A DNA stretch of 19,455 nt from Sphingobacterium sp. (lineage in GTDB: Bacteria > Bacteroidota > Bacteroidia > Sphingobacteriales > Sphingobacteriaceae), in assembly GCA_030146225.1 (NCBI GenBank), contig JASLCA010000145.1, forward strand, positions 1 through 19,455, read 5' to 3'. Below the pieces are notes generated by a model. The model was not told the DNA's origin. It searched no databases and saw only the letters and a program-made list of their open reading frames with translations. The first letter of the stretch is position 1, and each line of letters opens with the position of its first letter. Position numbers and translations under genes: made by a program. Positions 5,296 to 13,031 of the stretch are shown here, piece by piece.

Positions 5296-7002
5296 TTAAT
5301 CTACATTATCATGTAGAAAAGAATTATTTGGTCTTATCTCCGTCTCACCTTCGTCAAATGACAAGGTAAATCTAGAAACTTGTGACTGTGAAGAATGTGG
5401 AACATCTTCTAATGATTTCTGTCTTCTTTTATAGGCTGGCTCATTCTCCAACTCTTGTAGGCCATTGCTTGATTTCAACTTCATGCTCAATTCCTTTAAA
5501 CGTAAGATACGCTCTTTGGTCTTCAACAATTGGTCTTCAAAATCAATTTCACGCTCTGGAGCTGGCTCTCTTTCAATTGCCTCTCTTGCAAAGAAAGACT
5601 CTTCCTGTTGGAAATTATTTGGTGCAGCAACCTCTTCAGCCTTGTTTTCATAGTTGTCAAACACTGAAGGCAATTTAAAGTCAAAGATGGATGTTGAAGT
5701 TTTCAACTCAAAGCCAGAAGGCTCTTCCATGCTTTCCTCGAGCTCAGGCTCTTGCTCCTGAGTATCCAAGGTATGTCTAATAATATGCGGCTCCTCATTT
5801 GCATGTACGCTTGCCTGCATAGGCTTTGGCGAGGTAAACAAGTCTGCCGTAGGTCCATGCTGCGTAGGCGTACCTATGGTAGTTGGATTTTGTACAGGCG
5901 TCACAAAACTTTGTGCAGCCGAAGCAGGTTGGTTGATAAACTGATTCTGAACAACTGGCTTCACAAACTGATTTACAGCTGGCTCAGGAACCAATGGCAA
6001 GGCAATCTTCTCTTTTTCTTTCTCTTTGACACGCTCGTCTGCGGTCTGAAACCCCGTGGCAATGATTGTAACGGAAAGTTCATCTTCCATCTTCTCATCA
6101 ATACAGTTACCCCAGATCAAATCTGCAGAAAGGCCTGCTTTATCTTGGATGTAATCCGTCACAATAGCAACTTCATCCATCGTCACTTCCTTCTTACCAG
6201 AAGTAATATTCAATAAAATATAACGTGCTCCCTCAATCTCGTTGTCTTTCAACAATGGAGAAGCTAACGCTCCCGTTACAGCTTCAATAGCGCGGTCTTC
6301 ACCACTTGCTACCGCACTTCCCATAATGGCAACGCCACTATCGTTCATGACTGTGCGCACATCTTTAAAATCGACGTTCACATATCCAGGGATGGTAATA
6401 ATCTCGGCAATACCCTTAGCGGCTGTCGTCAGTATATCATCCGCTTTTGCAAATGCTGCCGTCATCGTAAGGTTCCCAAATATCTCGCGAAGTCTATCAT
6501 TGGAAATTACCAAGTACGAATCCACGTACTTACGCAACTCTTCCAAGCCTTCTTCCGCTTGTGATCTACGTCTTTTTCCTTCAAATGTAAAGGGAGTAGT
6601 AATGATAGCTACAGTCAATATGCCGAGTTCCTTTGCTGCCTTAGCCAACACTGGACTCGCACCTGTACCTGTACCACCACCCATACCAGCAGTTATAAAA
6701 AGCATCTTTGTATTGGTACCCAGCATCCGCTTGATATCCTCGATACTCTCTATTGCCGAGTTCTCACCGACATCCGGATCAGCTCCAGCACCCATACCTT
6801 CAGTCAGACTTACCCCCAACTGCACCTTGTTTGGGATAGGGCTCAGTTCTAACGCTTGCGCATCTGTGTTGCAAACGATAAAATCTACTCCGCTAATTCC
6901 TTGCTTGTACATGTGATTCACGGCATTTCCACCGCCACCACCAACTCCAATAACCTTAATTATTGAAGATTGCTCCTTTAACATTTCAAATTGAATCGAC
7001 AT
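5296..7002 (-). CDS. ftsZ: Cell division protein FtsZ with long C-terminal extension
   Basis: The tubulin-like GTPase that polymerises into the Z ring and recruits the divisome. The core (about 1-320) has the glycine-rich start VIGVGGGGGNAVN, the nucleotide-binding signature GGGTGTG at 108-114 and the T7 loop VNVDFKDVRTVM with D211 and D214, which completes the GTPase site of the neighbouring subunit. At 568 residues it is much longer than the roughly 380 of E. coli FtsZ. The extra length is a linker rich in Gln, Pro and Glu (about 321-485), a charged helix that could coil (488-510), the segment ELENEPAYKRRQ and the C-terminal peptide NNSFLHDNVD. The ATG at 7000-7002 is preceded by AGGA at a good distance, a rare Shine-Dalgarno-like site in this window. 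It has a probable promoter in the 138-base gap after ftsA and its own terminator. Confidence 0.98.
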   Translation of the reverse strand: MSIQFEMLKEQSSIIKVIGVGGGGGNAVNHMYKQGISGVDFIVCNTDAQALELSPIPNKVQLGVSLTEGMGAGADPDVGENSAIESIEDIKRMLGTNTKMLFITAGMGGGTGTGASPVLAKAAKELGILTVAIITTPFTFEGKRRRSQAEEGLEELRKYVDSYLVISNDRLREIFGNLTMTAAFAKADDILTTAAKGIAEIITIPGYVNVDFKDVRTVMNDSGVAIMGSAVASGEDRAIEAVTGALASPLLKDNEIEGARYILLNITSGKKEVTMDEVAIVTDYIQDKAGLSADLIWGNCIDEKMEDELSVTIIATGFQTADERVKEKEKEKIALPLVPEPAVNQFVKPVVQNQFINQPASAAQSFVTPVQNPTTIGTPTQHGPTADLFTSPKPMQASVHANEEPHIIRHTLDTQEQEPELEESMEEPSGFELKTSTSIFDFKLPSVFDNYENKAEEVAAPNNFQQEESFFAREAIEREPAPEREIDFEDQLLKTKERILRLKELSMKLKSSNGLQELENEPAYKRRQKSLEDVPHSSQSQVSRFTLSFDEGETEIRPNNSFLHDNVD

Positions 7003-7061
7003 AAAATATCCTATTTAGCTCTTGCTGAACCACTCCCAAACCCAGTTTTAGTTCAACAATT

Positions 7062-7090
7062 CAAATGTAATAATAACAAATTATCAACAA
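7062..7090 (-). promoter_or_regulatory. Probable ftsZ promoter
   Basis: On the minus strand the -7 box TACATTTG (7062-7069) matches TAnnTTTG exactly, and TTG (7088-7090) lies 18 bases upstream. The start would fall near 7055, leaving a leader of about 50 bases. The -33 region overlaps a DnaA-box-like 9-mer (7081-7089). ftsZ can thus be expressed apart from the upstream cluster. Confidence 0.6.
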
Positions 7091-7139
7091 TAGTTTTCCA
7101 CAAATGTTAAAATGTGGAAAACTCATTTCTTGTGGAAAA
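7081..7139. promoter_or_regulatory. Cluster of four DnaA-box-like 9-mers between ftsA and ftsZ
   Basis: TTTTCCACA occurs on the plus strand at 7094-7102 and on the minus strand at 7113-7121 and 7131-7139. Each is an exact match to the relaxed DnaA-box consensus TTWTNCACA known from E. coli. TTATCAACA at 7081-7089 differs at one base. The box centres are 18-19 bases apart. Two of the copies form an 11-bp inverted repeat (7092-7102 with 7113-7123), but no T-run follows on either strand, so it is not a typical terminator. Binding by DnaA is an inference. Confidence 0.5.
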
Positions 7140-7140
7140 C

Positions 7141-8508
7141 TTAACGTTTCCCAATAAAGGTATCATCATCGATGCCCGTGTCATCTTTGATAAAGTCAGA
7201 AAGAATTTTGGTAAACCAACTTTCCTTCTTCCGCTTCTCTTCTGCAATTTCGGTAACCTTCTCCGGCTTTGGCTTTCCTTTGTAATTTGCCTCCTGAATA
7301 GTTGCTTCATCATCCTCAATCGTCTGCACCCCTTTAATTAGCAAGCCTATTGAAGTAGCATACATTGGGCTTTTTAATTCTTCCAAAGCCTGCTTGTTCA
7401 ACATATCCGTTTTAGCCAAATATTCATTTGGATAGCCGATGCGACAGCCAATCCCCGTAATATACTCTACCAACTGCACCAAATGCTTCAATTGAGCACC
7501 GCCACCTGTAATTACAATGCCTGCAATCAACTTATCTTCATAGCCTGAAGATTTAATCTCATAGTAGACGTGTTCAATAATTTCTTCCATTCTAGCCTGA
7601 ATAATATAAGCTAGATTCTTAACCGAAATCTCCTTGGATTCTCTACCCCGAATACCTGGGACACAGATCACCTCATTGTCTTTGTTCTCATCCGCTAAGG
7701 CTGAGCCATAACGCACTTTCAATTGTTCAGCTTGATTGCGCAACACCGAACAACCTTGTTTTATATCTTCTGTGACAATATTGCCACCCAATGGAATAAC
7801 AGCAGTATGACGGATAATTCCCTCATGAAATATAGCAACATCAGTAGTACCGCCACCGATATCTACCAAAACAACACCAGCAGTTTTTTCTTCTTCATCC
7901 AACACAGCCTCGGATGATGCAAGAGGTTCTAACACTAAAGAGGATACTTCTAAATCCGCATTATCTACACAACGTTTGATATTACGAATATCAGTAACCC
8001 GGCCTGAAATAATATGGAAGTTAGCTTCCACACGACGTCCAGCCATACCGATAGGCTCCTTTATCCCCGGCTCATTGTCAATCGTAAACTCCTGTGGCAA
8101 GACATGGATTATCTCTTCCCCTGGAGGAAGTACCAGCTTGTACATGTCAGATATCAATTGCTCGACATCCATACGCCCCACCTCATCGTAATCTCTTTTG
8201 GTCAAGATACCACGGTGTTGGATACTTTTAATATGTTGTCCGGCAATACCTACGTTGACCACCTTAATATCCACATTGGACTGCGATTCGGCAATAGAAA
8301 CGGCCTCTCGGATACTGTTTACTGTCTTTTGAATATTAGCCACGACCCCACGGTTCACCCCCGATGATTCTGCCTTCCCCACTCCCAAAAGTTCAATCTT
8401 GTTGGTACCACTACGACGACCTACTGTCACACAAATCTTTGTTGTACCGATATCCAAACCAACGATGATTGGATTCTCTTTTTCGCTTTCTGCTAATCTT
8501 GGTTTCAT
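7141..8508 (-). CDS. ftsA: Cell division protein FtsA
   Basis: An actin-like ATPase that anchors FtsZ filaments to the inner membrane and recruits later divisome proteins. From the ATG at 8506-8508 the product is 455 residues. It carries the actin-fold phosphate loops DIGTTK (19-24) and DIGGGTTD (216-223) and the adenosine motif ITGGGA (333-338). The C-terminus has a likely amphipathic membrane-targeting helix, ESWFTKILSDFIKDD (429-443), followed by a 12-residue acidic tail. A GTG at 8538 would add ten polar residues; the ATG is preferred, though the GTG cannot be excluded. It starts 42 bases after ftsQ and is separated from ftsZ by 138 bases holding the ftsZ promoter and DnaA-box-like sites. 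Confidence 0.97.
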   Translation of the reverse strand: MKPRLAESEKENPIIVGLDIGTTKICVTVGRRSGTNKIELLGVGKAESSGVNRGVVANIQKTVNSIREAVSIAESQSNVDIKVVNVGIAGQHIKSIQHRGILTKRDYDEVGRMDVEQLISDMYKLVLPPGEEIIHVLPQEFTIDNEPGIKEPIGMAGRRVEANFHIISGRVTDIRNIKRCVDNADLEVSSLVLEPLASSEAVLDEEEKTAGVVLVDIGGGTTDVAIFHEGIIRHTAVIPLGGNIVTEDIKQGCSVLRNQAEQLKVRYGSALADENKDNEVICVPGIRGRESKEISVKNLAYIIQARMEEIIEHVYYEIKSSGYEDKLIAGIVITGGGAQLKHLVQLVEYITGIGCRIGYPNEYLAKTDMLNKQALEELKSPMYATSIGLLIKGVQTIEDDEATIQEANYKGKPKPEKVTEIAEEKRKKESWFTKILSDFIKDDTGIDDDTFIGKR

Positions 8509-8550
8509 ATGCTGTGTATTTGTTGCTGTATTTTTCACTCTGTGTTACTA

Positions 8551-9372
8551 CTAATTCATTTTCAATTGTAAACTGTCAATTCTCCAAGTTCCTTTGCGCT
8601 CGCAAATAATCTGATCATCAAACTTGACGTTTATCTTTTCGTAGGCATCTACCCCTACCCTTGGCAAAATATGGGTATAAAAAACCGCTATCCGGTCCAA
8701 CTTACCTGCTAAATTGCCCGCTGTCCCCAGCACAATCTGCTGCGTGCCCACCCGCGGCACAATCTCTATATCCTGTTGCTCATTTACATAAAGCTGCACA
8801 ATCTGGTTCTCCCATAACTCATCATTGCGCACATAGTCTACAATGCTGACCAAGTCATGCAGCAGCTGCGTCTGTATCGTGTCCAAAGGCTTTCTATAGC
8901 CCTCTGTAATATTCCCATTGGCCACCAGCACATGCGGTACATATTTTAAGGTTACAGGGATCTTCGCCCCTTTGGTATCGATATAATATTCTTGTCCATG
9001 TTTATTGATAATGCGTAACACAACTTCACGCTGCTGTACTGACACCTGCAGTACACCATCCATATCCATATAAATCTCTGCCGAAGAAACATAAGGCAAT
9101 TTTGTCAAGGTCTTCTCAATACGCTCGACTGGAATCTCTTGCAAAGGACGGCCCACTACTTTGCCAAATTCTGCCTTTATCAAATTTGAAATATCATGCT
9201 GATCAATAAAGGTTTCTTTACCTTCCACCATAACTTTCATCGATGAGCACAGCTGCGCTGCATCTTTCTTTTTTACCAAACTCATAAGCATAGCTAGGCC
9301 AATTAGGGCTATAATCCCTAAGCAAGCGTAGCCTACAATTCGCCACCTAATGTTACGAATGGTCTCAAGCAT
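8551..9372 (-). CDS. ftsQ: Cell division protein FtsQ
   Basis: A bitopic inner-membrane divisome protein that, with FtsL and FtsB in other bacteria, bridges the Z ring and the septal synthases FtsW/FtsI. From the ATG at 9370-9372 it is 273 residues: a short basic cytoplasmic start (ETIRNIRWR), one membrane segment (about 12-33) and a periplasmic part with a POTRA-like region (about 44-115, including LPYVSSAEIYMDMDGVLQVSV) and the FtsQ beta domain. The sequence is weakly conserved, as usual for FtsQ, so the call leans on topology and on its place between murC and ftsA. The frame can be extended to TTG at 9384, but the ATG overlapping the murC stop (an 8-base overlap, ATGCTTGA) suggests translational coupling and is chosen. 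Confidence 0.92.
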   Translation of the reverse strand: MLETIRNIRWRIVGYACLGIIALIGLAMLMSLVKKKDAAQLCSSMKVMVEGKETFIDQHDISNLIKAEFGKVVGRPLQEIPVERIEKTLTKLPYVSSAEIYMDMDGVLQVSVQQREVVLRIINKHGQEYYIDTKGAKIPVTLKYVPHVLVANGNITEGYRKPLDTIQTQLLHDLVSIVDYVRNDELWENQIVQLYVNEQQDIEIVPRVGTQQIVLGTAGNLAGKLDRIAVFYTHILPRVGVDAYEKINVKFDDQIICERKGTWRIDSLQLKMN

Positions 9373-10723
9373 AGTTTGATACAATTTCTTTTAATGGGTT
9401 TACCACCCGGTCTATATCTCCAGCGCCTACAGTCACAATAAGCTCTGGCTTGTTGGTCTTGACCAAGTCCAGAAGCTGGGCTTGCGAAACAACCTGTTTC
9501 TCTTTCAACTCAATTTTATCCAATAGCCAAGAAGATGTCACGCCCTCCATTGGCAGTTCGCGCGCTGGATAGATTTCCATTAAGTACAATTCATCCGACA
9601 TCGCCAATACTTCAGCAAATCCATCCACAAAATCACGGGTACGTGAAAATAAATGCGGCTGAAAGACAACCGTCAATTTCTTCTCAGGATACAGCTTGCG
9701 CATGGAATTCAAAAATGCCCTTAACTCCTCAGGGTGATGCGCATAATCATCTACATACACCGCCGACTCCGTACGCACTATATATTCGAATCTTCGCTTT
9801 ACACCTTGAAAAGAAGCCAGCGTAGTTCTAATCTTTTGTGGATCTATGCCTAGTAATTTTGCAACCGTAATGGTAGCCACAGCATTCTCAACATTGTGCA
9901 AGCCCGCAATCCCAAGCCGAATGTCAATCATGTTTAAGTCCCCTGAAACATAATCAAAATAAAACTCTCCGCCCTCAACCCGAATATTTGCCGCATAAGC
10001 ATCGCAAACTTCCGATTGCGCATAGCTAATTGTACCTTCAAAAGGCAAGCCCTTCTTCACAATAGACTGTCCATCCGCAACAACCCGATCCAAAAACAAC
10101 TTGAAAGAATCCAGCAGTTGGCTCTCATCCCCATAGATATCTAGGTGATCTGCATCCGCAGAGGTCACGACCGCAATATTTGGATGTAAGGTAAGGAAGG
10201 AACGATCATACTCGTCAGCCTCCACCACCACTACATTATTCTTCCCATACAGCACATTACTATTGTAATTGGTACTAATGCCCCCCAAAAATGCAGAACA
10301 GTCATAACCCGACTCCTTTAACACATGTGCAATCATCGTGGAAGTAGTGGTCTTACCATGCGTACCCGCCACAGCAATTGTAAAGCGACTCGCACTAATT
10401 AAGCCCAAAACTTCGGAGCGCTTATATAAGCGGCATCCATTGTCCAAGAAAAAGTTTTTCAACTTTAAGTCCTTTGGAATAGCAGGGGTAAATATCAATA
10501 AGCTTTCCGCTGAAGCTGTTTTAAATGCTTCTGGAAGCAATGCCAGATCATCCACATAATCCACCTTTATCCCCTCTGCTACCAAGGCTTGGGTCAGTGC
10601 TGTTTCCGTTCTATCGTAGCCCTGAACCTCACAGCCCAAGTGTTTAAAATAGCGCGCAAGCCCACTCATGCCAATACCACCGATACCCAGCAGATAAACA
10701 CGTTTTATATGATCCAAATTCAT
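9365..10723 (-). CDS. murC: UDP-N-acetylmuramate--L-alanine ligase MurC
   Basis: A cytoplasmic ATP-dependent ligase adding the first stem residue, L-alanine, to UDP-MurNAc. The 452-residue product has the Rossmann-type UDP-binding N-terminus LLGIGGIGMSGLA and the Mur-ligase ATP loop GTHGKTTT at 120-127, whose histidine is typical of MurC. The central-domain segments VVVEADEYDRSF and SADADHLDIYG and the C-terminal-domain segment YVDDYAHHPEE are also present. Length and motif order match the family. The ATG (10721-10723) lies 3 bases after murG; the stop TGA overlaps the ftsQ start by 8 bases. It is transcribed within the tight part of the dcw cluster. Confidence 0.98.
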   Translation of the reverse strand: MNLDHIKRVYLLGIGGIGMSGLARYFKHLGCEVQGYDRTETALTQALVAEGIKVDYVDDLALLPEAFKTASAESLLIFTPAIPKDLKLKNFFLDNGCRLYKRSEVLGLISASRFTIAVAGTHGKTTTSTMIAHVLKESGYDCSAFLGGISTNYNSNVLYGKNNVVVVEADEYDRSFLTLHPNIAVVTSADADHLDIYGDESQLLDSFKLFLDRVVADGQSIVKKGLPFEGTISYAQSEVCDAYAANIRVEGGEFYFDYVSGDLNMIDIRLGIAGLHNVENAVATITVAKLLGIDPQKIRTTLASFQGVKRRFEYIVRTESAVYVDDYAHHPEELRAFLNSMRKLYPEKKLTVVFQPHLFSRTRDFVDGFAEVLAMSDELYLMEIYPARELPMEGVTSSWLLDKIELKEKQVVSQAQLLDLVKTNKPELIVTVGAGDIDRVVNPLKEIVSNYA

Positions 10724-10726
10724 CAG

Positions 10727-11824
10727 CTATTTAATTAATTTTAATACTTCCTTAGCAATTTGCTCATCTGCTTCCAAGCGAGCTAGCTGCGTTATATTTC
10801 TCCCTAAATTTTCGGCCCGCTCGGCATCATTTAAGATCGCCATAAGCACCTCAAAAAACTGCCCTTCAGCCGCTGCATCCCGCAGCATAACAGCAGCGCC
10901 CTTGTCTACAAGCGCATGTGCATTTTTGGTTTGATGATCCTCCGCCACATTTGGAGATGGGATCAACAACACCGGCTTGCCAATAACACAAAGCTCAGAT
11001 ATCGTACCTGCCCCCGCTCTGGATACAATTAGATCCGCAGCGGCATAAGCATAATCCATCCTTTGTAAGAAAGGCAAGAGCACAATCCCCTTTGGGAGTG
11101 TAGCCGCTAGGTTCGCCTGTAATTCTGTATGGTAATAACTCCCACATTGCCAGATTACCTGAATCCCCTCCGCCTCCAAACGGCTCAATGCTGCTTCCAC
11201 CGCCTTGTTCAATGTTCTAGCACCCAAGCTCCCACCTGTAACCAGGATCGTCTTATGGCCTTCTTCCAATCCGAAAAAAGACAAAGCTTCAGCCTTCTTA
11301 TCCTTAATATCCACCGATTCACGTCGGATGGGATTGCCCGTAAAAACAAGCTTGTCAGCTGGAAAAAACTGTTCCATCCCTGGATAAGCCACACATATCG
11401 TCTTGGCGCGCTTGCCTAATAACTTATTAGTAACCCCAGCATAGGAGTTTTGCTCTTGAATCAAAGTCGGCAGTCGAAGCATATTCGACATAATCAACAA
11501 GGGTCCTGAAGCATAGCCCCCCACCCCAACAGCCACATCAGCCTTAAACTCCTTTATAATCCTACGCGCCTTTAATAAGCTGCGCAACATCTTAAAAGGC
11601 AGCAACAAATTTTTTAAGATAGAATTGCGATCAATGCCTTGAATATCCAAGCCAATAATCTCATAGCCCGCAGCCGGAACCCGATCCATCTCCATTCTAC
11701 CCGTAGCTCCCACAAACAAGATTTCTACATCAGGCGCAATTCGCCCCAATGCATTTGCTATTGCAATTGCCGGGAAAATATGTCCCCCTGTACCACCTCC
11801 GCTTATGATTACTTTATGCGCCAT
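10727..11824 (-). CDS. murG: UDP-N-acetylglucosamine transferase MurG
   Basis: A membrane-associated GT28-family glycosyltransferase on the cytoplasmic face. It transfers GlcNAc from UDP-GlcNAc to lipid I, giving lipid II. The 365-residue protein has the glycine-rich loop GGGTGGH at 9-15, the acceptor-side segments VGGYASGP (101-108) and QEQN (123-126), and the C-terminal donor-site motifs GGSLGA (197-202), RAGAGTISE (269-277) and EDHQ (295-298). The hydrophobic/basic patch around residues 68-92 (LKNLLLPFKMLRSLLKARR) is a plausible membrane-contact face. The ATG is one base after the ftsW stop, and murC follows after 3 bases. Confidence 0.98.
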   Translation of the reverse strand: MAHKVIISGGGTGGHIFPAIAIANALGRIAPDVEILFVGATGRMEMDRVPAAGYEIIGLDIQGIDRNSILKNLLLPFKMLRSLLKARRIIKEFKADVAVGVGGYASGPLLIMSNMLRLPTLIQEQNSYAGVTNKLLGKRAKTICVAYPGMEQFFPADKLVFTGNPIRRESVDIKDKKAEALSFFGLEEGHKTILVTGGSLGARTLNKAVEAALSRLEAEGIQVIWQCGSYYHTELQANLAATLPKGIVLLPFLQRMDYAYAAADLIVSRAGAGTISELCVIGKPVLLIPSPNVAEDHQTKNAHALVDKGAAVMLRDAAAEGQFFEVLMAILNDAERAENLGRNITQLARLEADEQIAKEVLKLIK

Positions 11825-11825
11825 A

Positions 11826-13019
11826 TTAAATTGTTCCTACTACTACACTTTTGCGTCTAGGCAACTCGCTTAACTCTTCTTTATCTTTTAATTCCTCAAT
11901 ATTCCGACTTACACTCAGGATAATTCCCAAAGCCACAGAGGTAAATAATATGGACGTACCTCCCATACTTACCAAAGGCAATGGCACCCCTGTAACAGGC
12001 CCCAAGCCTACAGCTACAGCCATATTGGCCAAGGCCTGAATCGTCAGACTAAATCCTAAACCAGCCGCCAAAAAGGCTCCAAAGGCGCGCGGACTTAAGG
12101 TTACAATTCGTATACAGCGATACATTAAAGCCAAATACAGGAAGAGCAAACAGGCTCCCCCAATCGTACCGTACTCTTCTATTATAATGGCAAAGATAAA
12201 ATCCGAATAAGGGTGCGGTAATAAATTCCTGCCCACACTATTTCCAGCCCCTTTGCCAAAAAACTCCCCCGAGGCAATAGTCATCTTTGCCAGGTTTGCT
12301 TGATAATTTTTATCCTCTTGAAAGGCTACCGTCCGGTCCACCTCCTCGGTCTTAAAGAAGCCCTCAATACGGCTTAAATAAGTCGCTCTACGAGGTCCGA
12401 TCAACATCACTAAAGCCAGTAGAAAGAATCCACTTACACTTACGATCATAATCTGTTTAACACTGATACGACCGATTAAAAGCAATAATATACAAGTCCC
12501 AAACAACATTAAGGCTGTAGACAAGTTGGCCCATGCAATTAAGATAAAGACAGCACATACCGCTCCCATAATTGGCATAAAGGACTTCTTAACATCCTTA
12601 ATATCTTCCTGCTTGCGGGATAGCATGCGCGCCAAGAAAGTAATCAGGGCAAGCTTTGCTAAATCGGAGGTTTGAAAGGTTTGATTAATCACGGGAATAG
12701 TCACCCAACGACTTGCATCATTCACCTTATTACCACCAATTAATGTAAACAGTAAGAGCGGGATCGTAATAATCATCAACAACTTGGAGATCGCCGCATA
12801 ATAGCGATAATCCAGCTTATGAGATAAATACATCAGAACCAAGCCCACAACAATGATGGAAAAATGCTTGAACAAATACAGCTCCGTACCCTTCCCCTCC
12901 TTATAGGCAAGTGTACCCACGGAACTATATACCGCAAGCAATGACCAACCAGAAAGGATTAAAACAATAATCCAGATCCACTTGTCACCCTTAAGCTTAT
13001 TAAAGATTTGATCCATCAT
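11826..13019 (-). CDS. ftsW: Septal peptidoglycan glycosyltransferase FtsW (SEDS family)
   Basis: A polytopic inner-membrane SEDS protein that polymerises lipid II at the septum together with its partner PBP, FtsI. The 397-residue product shows about ten hydrophobic segments. The large periplasmic loop segment SDFIFAIIIEEYG lies at 272-284, where D273 aligns by motif with the catalytic aspartate of known SEDS enzymes. The signature PVTGVPLPLVSMGGTS starts at 341. The presence of ftsI in the same cluster supports FtsW rather than RodA. Two adjacent ATG codons (13019 and 13016) could start it. It lies 12 bases after murD and one base before murG. Confidence 0.96.
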   Translation of the reverse strand: MMDQIFNKLKGDKWIWIIVLILSGWSLLAVYSSVGTLAYKEGKGTELYLFKHFSIIVVGLVLMYLSHKLDYRYYAAISKLLMIITIPLLLFTLIGGNKVNDASRWVTIPVINQTFQTSDLAKLALITFLARMLSRKQEDIKDVKKSFMPIMGAVCAVFILIAWANLSTALMLFGTCILLLLIGRISVKQIMIVSVSGFFLLALVMLIGPRRATYLSRIEGFFKTEEVDRTVAFQEDKNYQANLAKMTIASGEFFGKGAGNSVGRNLLPHPYSDFIFAIIIEEYGTIGGACLLFLYLALMYRCIRIVTLSPRAFGAFLAAGLGFSLTIQALANMAVAVGLGPVTGVPLPLVSMGGTSILFTSVALGIILSVSRNIEELKDKEELSELPRRKSVVVGTI

Positions 13020-13031
13020 TTGTCTTCGTAT

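Noticed and set aside
5752..6216. A 154-residue plus-strand frame antisense to the ftsZ linker
   Set aside because: Its composition (many Arg, Leu, Cys) and lack of domain or start signal mark it as a shadow of ftsZ.
6242..6916. A 224-residue plus-strand open frame inside ftsZ
   Set aside because: It is antisense to the strongly conserved FtsZ core, with no recognisable domain; such frames arise readily opposite GC-balanced conserved genes.
7060..7140. The ftsA-ftsZ gap as the chromosomal replication origin
   Set aside because: It has DnaA-like boxes and an AT-rich stretch, but only about 80 bases and four sites, no dnaA or other origin-flanking genes, and all surrounding genes for about 15 kb run on one strand with no visible skew switch. 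A regulatory site is more economical.
8509..8538. N-terminal extension of FtsA to a GTG codon
   Set aside because: The ten extra residues are polar and non-family-like, and a good ATG follows at 8508. Not excluded outright.
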